Positions 37,881 through 48,285 of a stretch of DNA of 64,000 nt are shown one piece after another. How positions within the stretch are numbered: position 1 is the first letter of the stretch; each line of letters begins with the position of its first letter. Below the pieces are notes generated by a model that worked only from the letters and a program-made list of their open reading frames with translations, searched no databases and was not told the DNA's origin. Made by a program: the position numbers and the translations under genes. The stretch is from Heterotrichella gracilis (lineage: Eukaryota > Sar > Xanthophyceae > Tribonematales > Xanthonemataceae), in assembly GCA_032358255.1 (NCBI GenBank), contig JAULBX010007107.1, positions 58,148 to 122,147 of the forward strand. The letters are read 5' to 3'.

Positions 37881-40800
37881 ATGCAGCTCTCTCGGCCAGC
37901 GGCGGCAGGCAAGGCGGCATCCATGCTGTACCAGTCCCGCTTCCTGGGCGGACAGCAACACCTTGTGGCCCACAACAGGGTGACTAGGCGCAGTCAACAG
38001 GCCGGCTTGGTGGTTCTGGCGAAGCGGGGACTGTCGGAGCTGCTGACGTTGAAAAACAACAAGACCAAGTACGTTGGTATATGCATGCATGCGTTTGTGG
38101 TTAAGGTGCCGACTCATAGCCCACCATACCACCCGTTGGTGGGTCTTCTCGGGACGAGTACAAAACGTAAGAGTGCATCCAATAGTGGCCTGGAGACTGT
38201 TTACCCTTGCCATTACCTTACCTCACTATGCAGTAAGGTCACCCAGTTGGCTCCCATCCCACCATTCACTGGCTAAATCGTGTGTTTTGGCTGAGTACCT
38301 GTGTGTGTTTCTAGGCAAAGGGTGATAAATATGCACCTCTAGCCTATATATATGCGTGCACACTGCTCCTCAAGCACCCACAGCCCTGTCCGAGGCATGG
38401 CCAACTGGCCCATCCGTGTCACAGAGACCAGCGCCCTAAACCCCTAGCTCTGGGCTATTAGTCCTAGGACAAATAGCCACCTGCAAATCCCTTTGCAGGT
38501 GGATGCATTGCTTTCCACCGTTTGACCCTCCTCTTGTTTTCTCATTGCAGCCCCGACCGGGCGCCCCTGACCCCACACAAGGTTTCGCCTCGCCTTGAGG
38601 TGCCTGACGACATAGTGCGCCCCCCCTATGTGGGGCAGCGCCAGGCCCCACCATGGTCAGAGGAGCCACAAGTACACGATGCACAGGTAAGGGGGCGTGG
38701 ACAAGCCTGGGTTAGGGATTTGGGCTAGGGTTTAAGGGTAAGGGTCCTGCACCTTCACACAGTGCAACTCAATACCCCCACACACGCCTCCCTACCTTGA
38801 AGGCGATATAGAAGGGTGCCACTTTATTGAAATATATAAGGGTTTTGCGCGCTTTCATGATGATACGCAGGAGTGCGTGTATGTCGTCTGCTCTTTGGAC
38901 TGGCAGTAGCGGGCCACGTGCATCGCGTGAAGCGGACCACTCTGCACCTTCTCCTCTCTACCCACTGCTGCACTATGCGGCTCATCCTTGCGTCCTCTTG
39001 AGGTGCTATCATTGTGGCGATGGCTGCGTGTGAGGTTGCGTGCTGTTGCGCACCATATGCAGGGCATCGTCAAGATGCGCGCTGCAGGCAAGCTGGCGGC
39101 CCAGGTGCTGGAGATGGCAGGGCAGATGGTCAAGGTAGGGTTTGCATGGTTAACTTTTTCTCATGTGGGCAATGCCATGGGCGACCGCATGTGGTGTTTT
39201 TATGCTATTGCTGGTGACATCTGGTATATTCTTTATTCTACCACTGTGGTTGGGCACAAGCGTTGTGGTAACCTTACAGCACATGTACAGGCACACACGC
39301 ATGCACATGCACACAACCATGGAGGTGCATATGCATATGCACATGGACATGTGCTCACCAGCCAGTCCCTCTGATTACTCACCCACCGATGCATGGAGGC
39401 AGTAAATCGTTATTATCCCTCCCCTCGTGTGCCGCAGCCTGGCGTGACCACAGACGAAATCGACCGCGCTGTGCATGCCATGTGCATCGAGAACAACGCC
39501 TACCCCTCGCCCCTGGGATATGGTGCGCCACTCGCAAGTCACATGCAGAGAAAAGCAACACTGCTGCATGCAATGCTGCACCACGCTTGACTGCCCACGC
39601 TGCCTTGCGCCACGTTGGTTGTGCATACTGGGAAGGGGTGGGTCACCTAATAGGCGCCAGTGCTTGCCTGTTCATGACATTTGGAAAGTGATCCAGCAAT
39701 GTGCGCACTGTATCTACAAGATACGTTGCATCAACTCTCTTCTTTCTGCAGGCTCCTTCCGGAAGGGCATGTCCACCTCTTTGAACGAGGTCATATGTAA
39801 ATAATTATGCATATTTGTTCATCAGAAGTTTCTTTTGTTAAGGTTTTTTGCTTTGCGCAGGTTCCTTCCCCAAGAGCGTGTGCACCAGCCTGAACGAGGT
39901 CATCTGCCACGGCATTCCTGACGCGCGCCAGCTGCAGGAGGGGGACATCGTAAACATCGATGTCACGGTGTACCTAGATGTACGTGGGACGGGGGTCTGG
40001 GGAAATGGAAGAGGGAGAGATAGGAGGCGGAATGAGGGCTGCATTGGCTGTTTAAAATTGCAGTGGTTTGTTCGGGGGCTGTTTCCGAAGTCACCAAAAT
40101 CAGTAAGTCCCCCTCCAGGGCATGCTGCAAGGTGCATGCACATGGCTGCACTGCATTACTTCGTAAAGGCCTACAACGATTGGGTAAATGCGCACAATGC
40201 CAGCTCTAAATTGTAGCCCACCACACTTATCACGTGCATGATTTATTATGTTCTCAACCCCCAACCCTACACCCTACTCATGGTCTCTATTGCCCCAGAT
40301 CGTGCAGTAGGTAATTAAACCCTGAAACTCTACCCACCCGCACGGCCACCAGGGCGTTACCCTAAACCCTGAGACTGAACCCTAAAATCCTACACACCCG
40401 CAGGGCCACCACGGTGACACCTCGCGCATGTTCTGCTGTGGTGAGGTGGCACCCGAGGCCAAGCGCCTGTGCGACGTCACCAAGCAGGCATTGGATGCAG
40501 CCATCAAGCAGTGCGGACCAGGCGTGCCCTTCAAGGCCATTGGCAGAGCCATTCACGAGGTATGTGGGGGCTTGGACCCAGAGGGAGCCAAGTGGTGATG
40601 GTGATGGTGGGGTTGCCGCGCACTGGTGGTCGGAATTGACAAGTGTCATGTAAACTGCAAGGAGTTGCTGAAATTGCATTCCTCTGGGTGCACCTCTGCT
40701 GCGTTGAAGAATCGCTGGCCTTTTGTGCTACATCCCCGGGCAAGGTGGGCTGACTTGGGCCAAGCACAGTGCCAAACCCTAAACCGTAACTCCAAAAAAT

Positions 40801-41398
40801 GAAAATGAAAACAGAAAATTCATCCCCGCGCAGGTGGCTGACAAGACCAAGTATGGAGTGGTGCGCAACTTTGTTGGGCATGGGGTAGGGCGCGTGTTCC
40901 ATGCATCGCCCGCGGTGCTCCACTTCCGCAACAACGAGCCAGGCATCATGGTCCCTGGCCAGAGCTTCACCATCGAGCCAATGTTCACACAGGTATTGCA
41001 GGGGGGAGTGGTGGACAGGAGGGCAATGCCCTTTGGTTGGCTCCTCTGCCTTAAACAAGCGGCCTGTTTGAGGACAGGCTGCATAGCTATTTATTCCTTG
41101 TTGCCAATGTTTCCTAGAGTTTGCTCCACCACATAATATGGCAGCCAACGTCAAATGTTGACTGTGTTTGGCTTACAGGCCTTATTGTAATTGTCCTTAT
41201 TTTTTATTTTATGTGCATGTATATTTCATCTACTCTTTACTCACTCAGGGGGCGGTGCGCGAGCGGTACTGGTCCGATGGCTGGACAGCTGTGACCACCG
41301 ATGGCGGCTGGGCGGCACAGTACGAGCACACGCTGCTCATCACAGAGAATGGCGTGGATGTGCTGACAGCCTGGGAGGCGGGGCAGCACCTGACGTGA
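37881..41398 (+). CDS. MAP1: Methionine aminopeptidase type 1, probably organellar
   Basis: Eight exons: 37881-38068, 38551-38686, 39063-39134, 39438-39522, 39861-39979, 40404-40559, 40834-40992 and 41249-41398. They encode 354 aa. The enzyme removes initiator methionine. The first 60 residues are basic and Ser/Ala-rich without acidic residues ([20 protein letters not shown]), as in plastid or mitochondrial transit peptides. There is no N-terminal zinc-finger extension, unlike cytosolic MAP1A. The dimetal site is complete: D194 and D205 ([16 protein letters not shown]), H268 (GHGVGRVFH), E300 (FTIEPMF) and E331 (QYEHTLLIT). Echo copies of exon 5, of the head of exon 6 and of the terminal exon lie in intron 4, intron 5 and the 3' flank. 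Confidence 0.95.
38455..38502 (+). other. Two adjacent hairpins in methionine aminopeptidase intron 1
   Basis: The palindrome gtcctaggac (38461-38470, flanked by ctatt/aatag) is followed at once by an 11-bp perfect stem, ccacctgcaaa (38477-38487) with tttgcaggtgg (38492-38502), around a 4-nt loop. They sit about 50 bp before the exon 2 acceptor and could influence its use. Confidence 0.6.
39752..39796 (+). pseudogene. Duplicated 45-nt exon echo of methionine aminopeptidase exon 5
   Basis: Preceded by a good acceptor (tttctgcag) and followed by GTAAAT, this segment encodes [15 protein letters not shown], matching [15 protein letters not shown] of true exon 5, which begins about 65 bp downstream. 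It enters and leaves in the same phase, so inclusion would insert 15 residues without shifting the frame. It could be a fossil exon or a rare alternative exon. Confidence 0.75.
40331..40356 (+). repeat. Exon echo: degraded copy of the head of methionine aminopeptidase exon 6
   Basis: acccgcacggccaccagggc resembles the true boundary acccgcagggccaccacggt 70 bp downstream. The AG of the acceptor is mutated to AC. Both copies lie in the same telomere-like ACCCTAAACCCT context. Confidence 0.65.
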
Positions 41399-43083
41399 GG
41401 CTGGCCATGGGAGGAGGCAAATTCCACGTCAGCAATTTCAGGGGCTGTGTGGGGGGGTTGGGAGGTTGTTGGGGTCCTGAGGGTGGACGGCGCGGTGACC
41501 ACCGATGGGGTTGTGCGGTAGCGCACACATGCTGCTCATTACAGGTAGTAATGTTCATGGGGTGGGTGGTGGGGCAGCACCTGATGTGCGCAAGGGGGGT
41601 GGGGTGGGGGGAGGACGGGGGGCAACGGGAGGGTTGCTGGGCGCCTGAAGAGTGGTGGGGATGCTTGGGATTGGGGGGGTGGGTGAATTCGCGGGAGATG
41701 TTGAGGGGTCTGTTTCATTATACATGCAGTTTGGAGGCGCTGCATGAATGGGTGACGATTGTAGGTGTGGGGTGGGGGAATGGCTGTTATAACACTGGAT
41801 GTATTGTACCATTGCACTGGATTACTGACAGCATTATAATGCATCAAGGGATACGCAATTAGTGGGTGTTCACATTCACTTGACTGGTTTTTCCATCCAA
41901 TGGTGGGCGGCAGCTTTTTAAAGTTGATTTTACCTTCTAGCTTGAGGCTTCGTGAATTGACTCAATTTGTTGTGCCTGGGACGGTCTCGCATTGCAACTT
42001 CTGACAGTAAATATCCCCATTTGATGTAATGCATGCGTAGCGATGCTTCTCTGATAATCATCTGCCGCAGACGCATCGCGGCGGCTCAGCCTGGGCAAAG
42101 CCTTTCATGAAGGGTGACTATCGCCCAGTCGCTCAGCTTCAAGCTGGAATTGATTTCACTATCCCGGAAGCACACGAAATTACAGCTGCATCAAAACCTT
42201 GCTGTGTGCCATACTGCTGCCCAATTTGAAACATAATATTTGCTCTAAATGATTTGCATATTGCCCATATGGCCCAACGTATGGTAACATGTACATTGGG
42301 GAATTCATGACAACCTTGTCATAAATTCCCCAAGTTAACTACAGAAAAAATGCGATTTATCTTATAAGTACTCCGAAACATGTGGAAAGACATACATGCA
42401 ATCCCACAGCCGTAGTGCATCTGCAATGCGTAAAGCGCGGCATCAACGTCTGATTGGCCATTGGTAACACCCCAGCTACAATTTGGGGCAGCAGTTGCCC
42501 CCATCCCAAAACAAACAAAACACTTAGAATAAGAATCTATACTACACTCCCCATCCTGCATGAACCCATCGAAAGTCCATATTTTATTGTGCACATGCTG
42601 CTCATAAACTCAACACACCTACCAACCCCATACACGTGCTATCCATGCTTAAAATTGAATACTGATGGACGCAAGAAACAAGCCCTTGACATTTGGAGAC
42701 GAGCAGCAAACAAGAGACTCTACCACACACCAACCGCTTGCATGAAAATAGGCATTTCCATAGTAATGTTCATGGTCTCATGTGCACGACATGCACATCC
42801 CCATGGCCAGAATGCACAGAAGAGCCCCCTAAATCATCCAGTACACATACAATGGTACCCGCAAAGCCCTCGTGTTCCATTATGATCCAATATAACCTCA
42901 CCAGCGGGCAGCGCCTGAGCATAGCTCGAGCCACACCCTGCAAGATGCAAAGGCACCCGCCTTCCCCCGCAAATCCCCACATGCCCATGATCATGACCTC
43001 CCATGCCCATGTACGCCCCAAACTTCCCCAGAAACATCTCACAATGTCTCACACCCAACCATGATGTAGGGATTGGGGGAGCC
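41399..43083. other. Convergent intergenic stretch of 1.7 kb
   Basis: Apart from the terminal-exon echo, its first half is G-rich on the plus strand and the remainder is unremarkable. No gene is supported. Confidence 0.5.
41480..41598 (+). pseudogene. Degenerate copy of the methionine aminopeptidase terminal exon in its 3' flank
   Basis: Blocks such as gtgaccaccgatgggg, cacatgctgctcattaca and ggggcagcacctgatgtg repeat, in order, the terminal exon around 41290-41398. Insertions and a stop break the frame. It is a decayed tandem duplicate of the gene's 3' end. Confidence 0.75.
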
Positions 43084-46000
43084 CTAGGCCCCCTGCTCCG
43101 CCATGACCTGCTTCAGCAGCGGGTATCGCCTCATCATGGCTGGCCTGGGCTTGGCCACCAGCGGGTGCAGCTGGAGCCTGGCGAGGGCAGGCATCTTGTC
43201 CATGAGGCGCACCACGCCGGCCAGCGGGATAATGCTGTGCAGCAGTTGGCGCCCGCGCACGCGCGCCTGGCACGCGCAGTCCGCAGAACGCACCTGCAAC
43301 AAGAAAATGCACATTATTACATTCTGGTGTATAGGTTATACGACAAAGTATTAGAAAGACACACGAAAGGTTATAATCTCTATTTACAACAATAGCATTA
43401 ATCTTCATTTTTGTTTTCTTTGATTGCTACTCTGGTGCAACCTCTCCCAGCGCCGCCGATTCTTTAAGGCCTTGGAGTTGGCAAAAGGGAGGGCACAATG
43501 CGCGCACCTGCACCACCAGCTCCTGCAGGTTTGGCGCCTCCACCCCTGGCGCGCCCATGTGGGTGAGCAGGTCGGTGAGGGGCGTGCAGGTGTCGCGCGG
43601 CGTGGCGGTATGCACAAACACCTGCACAGGGGCCACGGCTCATTCTGAGGCCTCCATCGCCGCAATCGAGATGGGGTCGGATGAGCCCATCTATTTTGTC
43701 ACAATGTTCGATAGTTGGGACAGATTCTGATGGGGTGACTTCTACAACTCCTCATGGTCCCCAATGGGGCACCCAAAGTTCCCATCATTTTCACACAAAA
43801 TGACCACTTTCTTGTAGACGGCGAGCAAGGTCCCAGCCCCGCACCTGCAGGTCGAGGTGGGTGAGTTGCCCCAGCTTGGCCAGAGTCTGTATGGACCTGT
43901 GCGGGTAGGACAGGTCGCCAGCCTGGCGCACGTGCAGGCCCACGCACAGGCGGCGCAGCGAGGGGATGAGCGCCAGGCTGTCCCAGTCACAGAAGAACAT
44001 TGGCCTGATGAGGCGCAGGTGCAGGCTGACGCTGGGCGCGATGCCCTTGAGCGCGGCCCACAGCGCGTCGTCGCACTGCACCCGGTGGCTGCACCTGCGC
44101 CCGCCATGTGAGGTGATTGAATACACATTTTTAAAATTAGACGTCGATGATGACATCGAGAATATTTGAATATTTCAAATGATCTTATTTCACTTTTTTA
44201 CAATTATAACACCTGGTTAATAAAATTAAAATTAAATAAAATACAACAAGAAACAATAAACATGCTGAACAACCCATACATATGCAGCTGTCTTATAGCA
44301 GGCTCTATAGGTTAAAAGAGTTAGCAAAGAGGAAGGCACTAACTCCTGCACCCTGCGCCTTCCACCGCACCCACCTGGACCCGCCAAAGCTGAGCGTGAG
44401 CTCCTCCAGGTGCGCCAGGTGCTGCGCCACCCATGTGACCACCGCCCAGTCGTGCGGCGCCCACAGCTCCTGCAGCTCCAGCGAGCGCAACGCCGGGAAG
44501 GCGCCATGTGGCAGCTGCTCCAGGGCGGGCATTCGAGAGGGGCTGTTGTTGGGCACCTCGCGTGCCACGCTCACACAAATCTCCAGCTTCTCCAGATGGA
44601 CCAGGTGCTCCCCCAGGGCATGGAGCTCTCGCAGGTCAAAGGGCGCGCGCAGGGATTCGAGCGAATCCCCATACACGGTGCGGCGCGTGGGCTGGACCAG
44701 CGACAGGTGGCGCAGCCCCGTGAGGCTGGACAGCTGCGGGAGGAAGGTGTGGAAGGGGTAGAACACCGCAGCAGGCGCCGAGGGGCGGCCGTCAATGGCC
44801 AGCTTGGTGATCCCGGGGGCGCGGTTTGCAATGATGGGGATTACGCTGTACTCATCGGGATCGGCATCCCCGGTGGCCAAGGTGGTTGCTGAGGACATGT
44901 TGCAGGCCAGGGCCACTAGTGCCAGGCTGTTGACTGGCGCCAGCTTGGACAGCAGCTCATCCAGGTCTGTCGCCGAGCGCGGGACGCTGAACTGGGTGTA
45001 GTCCACCGTCAAGCTGGCATCGGAGTCGTCGCACGGGGCGGGCGCAGGGCTGCACGCGCCGGCGCTGGCGGCGGCTGCCGGGCGGGGCGCTTTCTGCGGC
45101 GAGGAGACCCTGATGGGGCGGATGTGGGGCAGCATGGGCTCCGGGGATGCGTCAATGAGGCCGAAGGGGTCTGACGGCAGCTCCGGCAGCATGCGGCCCA
45201 TGTGCACGTCGGTGTGCGCGGGGAAGAAGGTGGTGGCGAGGTGCAGGCTGAGGTCGCGCAGCGTGCCTACAGGGGGTGATCAATGCTGGACGACAGGACA
45301 TTGGTATGTGGAAGTACAGGACAGAGGGCGGTAGGAACATTGGGCAGCATGCCAATTGGATCACATGGCGCACTCGGGCGAGGTCCACCGGCATAGAAGT
45401 ATGTTGATTGGTGGGACGGCAGCTCCCAGTGCAACAAGGATGTGGTGAATTGGCAGGCTAGGAGTACTTCAATAGGGTGCTCACCATCGTAAAAGTTGAA
45501 GTTGTTGCACAGCATTCCCTCTGTCCCAGTGCAGGATGCTGTGAACTGCAGGGTGATGGAGGGCGCGTGGGGGAAGGCGGTGGCGGCGCGCTTGCACACC
45601 CGGCGCCAGCGGCGAATCACAGCATCCACTGGGTCAGTGGAGTTCTGGCGGAGGTCGATGAGCAGTGGGGGCACAGCCAGGGAGGCTGCGCGGCACATGG
45701 CCTTGCAGGAAATGCGGAATGCCGCCCAGTCTTTGGGTGACTGCTGAACATGCTGGGCGATCTCCTGCAAGGTAAAGGGTTAGGTAGGGGCCAAGAAGTC
45801 TGAGGTTTGGCCATACAGGTGGAAAGGAGAAAGCTGAGGGAGCCTGCCTGAGGCTTCGTGTCAGTGAGAATTTGCTGCTTCCTTTGTGTCGCAAGAAGCA
45901 GTAAGAGGGATCAAACCGCGTAACAGAGCTTACACGACCCCTTGGCAAGTGACTGCCACACTGTGGGAACCCCCCCTTATGTGGGCAGATCTAAGCGCCT

Positions 46001-46336
46001 TCCACAACTTGCAAACGATACGGCGTTTCGGTGGGTGGGCCAGCTACAGGGGTGAAGGGGGCCCCCACCTGCCCAAACCACTGGACCAGCGGGTGCGCGC
46101 ACCGTGTTTCTACTACAAGCACTTGATGGTTTTCTCGGAACACTCAACGCTTCAGTGTGGGGTTTGCAAGTGATGTGCTTCCTTACCTGAAGCAGCTCGT
46201 CTGGGAGGGTGTCAAGTCTCGCAGGCCCACAGCACGGTACTCCACTGCATCTGGTACTAGGCACGCCGTTGTCATCGGGTGTGCTACAAGCCCTGGCAAG
46301 CTGCACACGCTGCCTGAGCCTCCGAGGTGGCGACAT
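43084..46336 (-). CDS. F-box/leucine-rich-like protein, 631 aa
   Basis: Six exons: 46336-46187, 45764-45485, 45266-44375, 44094-43845, 43621-43508 and 43293-43084. The F-box spans the first junction (LDTLPDELLQ then EIAQHVQQSPKDWAAFRISC). Most of the rest consists of irregular LRR-type segments (LTGLRHLSLVQPTRRTVYGD; LEKLEICVSVARE; LRSLELQELWAPHDW; LTHLDLQ; LARLQLHPL). A Pro/Ala/Ser-rich linker with acidic residues lies in the first third. The layout resembles the expanded F-box/LRR-like families of green algae, presumed SCF substrate receptors. The ATG at 46336 is chosen because the longer frame starts with GTG. Phase holds at all junctions. Target unknown. Confidence 0.72.
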
Positions 46337-47053
46337 TTTTGCCCCTTTGTGGCGACCGCTACGACACTTCAACCCCTTCTCCCACACGGACCCACCAAAA
46401 CTGCAGCAAGGTTGCGGGTATCAACCTTTCCTATTTGGCAAGCACGTTGCAGTTGGCAGTTTTCCAATGCAGCGCAACGAACTCTTCTACTATCGCTCTC
46501 GGATAGGAGTTGCGGTATTGCATGCATATGACCACCGCTTTACGGACAGGACCCCATTCACTTGAGAGCACCAACGACGCGCGCCTACGCAAAGATAAAC
46601 GTCACTTTCGCTGCAAAGTTTCTGTTCTGGGAACAGGAACCTGCCGTCTTTGTAGTGATCGCAGAAAGGCAGGTGCCACAAAAGGCTGTACCAAGGTGGG
46701 GAAGGCACAAAAAGGCACACGAGACTGCTCACCATGAGTTTGCACTGTAATATGGAGGGATACAGCCAGAATAAGCCTTGTGATCGCCTCAAAGCTGCAA
46801 AGCAAAAGCTGTTGAAACCAAACTACTTGGCAAGCTCGTTGTTTGGGTTGCAAACTACCAACTAGGCACACCTTTGTACCATACATATGTTCATTGCTGG
46901 TCACAGGGCACCGACCTTCTGGGTCTTCAAGTGCTCGTCCCAGAGCAATGTCTATCTGAAATCGTGCTGTAGCGTGCGTGTACGCTTTGGGTAAGTGTTT
47001 CCTGTGACACTGATTACTTCCCCGACTCCCCAAACGCGACAAATAATCAGAAC
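46337..47053. promoter_or_regulatory. Divergent promoter interval
   Basis: 717 bp between the diverging starts of the second F-box gene and the hypothetical gene at 47054. Nothing conserved is recognised. Confidence 0.4.
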
Positions 47054-47898
47054 ATGGAGGATGTGAGCCCTTCACAGTTCCTGGGCGATGTGAAATATGA
47101 CACGGAAGCCCTTGCTGGACGGCTTGGCAGCAGTATGGAGCTGGTAGAAGCAGCCACAGAAGCAGAAGCTGCAGACCAGGTGCTAAATTTTGACTCAGTC
47201 CAAACTCTAGACGACAGTGCTTGCCTCACTGTGAAGTTCACAGGGCCACTCTGTTCATTCCCCCCAGGCGTGTGGCACCCAAGCTCTGTAGTGCCACTCG
47301 CCCTTCAATCACCGACTCTGTTGATAGTTAAACACTATCTTATCCTCTCTGTAACTGTGGGGTACAGGTCACCGCCTGCTGGGAGGATTTCAGAGAGTAC
47401 TTCAGTAACCAGCTGCACAAGTGGCACGAGTACAGCCAGGTTCTGGGGCAACAGGGTGCAGGCATAGAACACGAAATCGCCACTTTCTACAACAGCATAC
47501 AGAGCCTATCGGATGGCAGCGCAGACAAGACTGCACCCAGCAAGCGGGACATCAAGGCAAGGATGGAAGCCATGGGGGCCACGCCTGCTCTGGGAGGCTT
47601 TGCGCTTCCACGCACGACTCCCACACACAGAAACTCACTCACCCAGACTGGGTCACCAGCAGCAGTGGAGCTGCTTCGGGCACGCATGAATGGGGAGGCA
47701 AGCGGGCCCATCGCACCCCTGCGCAAGGTCAACGGAGACAGTAACAAGGACCAAGCGCCTGCCTGGAAGGTGCAGCTAAAGGAAGCCCCGGCTCCAAAAC
47801 CTTCAAAGCCACCAGGTATCCCCACAGGGCAGGCAGCCGTTGGAGAGTCTGAGCTGGCAGCTATGCTGAAGCGCATGGGGAGGGCGCAAGCGGAGTAG
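47054..47898 (+). CDS. Hypothetical protein, 218 aa
   Basis: Two exons, 47054-47179 and 47368-47898, joined in phase 0 (ADQ/GTGCTA to TACAG/GTC). The N-terminal 80 residues are predicted helical and possibly coiled coil (DTEALAGRLGSSMELVEAAT; WEDFREYFSNQLHKWHEYSQ). The C-terminal part is low complexity, rich in Pro, Ala and Lys, and ends in a short amphipathic helix (SELAAMLKRMGRAQAE). The donor choice is uncertain, since reading through gives another 32 residues before a different frame. I do not recognise a family. It converges with the CEP120-like gene. Confidence 0.5.
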
Positions 47899-48285
47899 GT
47901 GGGCGTTTTTGCTTGTTGCTTTGAGCACCAGACTGGGAGAGTGATAGGTAGTAGGCAGAGCATTTTTGGTTTAAGTGATGGCGTACTTTATGTTTCTGTC
48001 GTTTGAAACTTTTATACTGGGAATGGAATTCCTCATCTTGTTACATAGAATTTAGGAAGGACTGGTGGCCAACACATTGAGCAACGTGCTGTTGGGGTAA
48101 ACTTGCCGGGAAGACATATGTGTTACATGCTGCCTGCATCAGCCCTTGGGGCACACCAGGTGAATTGGTGTTCTTATTCAAGGGGTTATCAGCAGTTTCC
48201 GGAGGGCATTGAGCGAGTAAATACACCCTGCGCCAGCGACTGGTTCGGTGTTGTAATTGTGATTCACAGAAGACAATGTCCCCAA
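47899..48285. other. Convergent 3' flanks
   Basis: Short spacer between the hypothetical gene and the CEP120-like gene. Nothing further is seen. Confidence 0.45.

Noticed and set aside
41191-41862. 223-aa plus ORF downstream of methionine aminopeptidase
   Set aside because: Alternative frame of the terminal exon running into its degenerate duplicate; Gly/Trp-rich noise.
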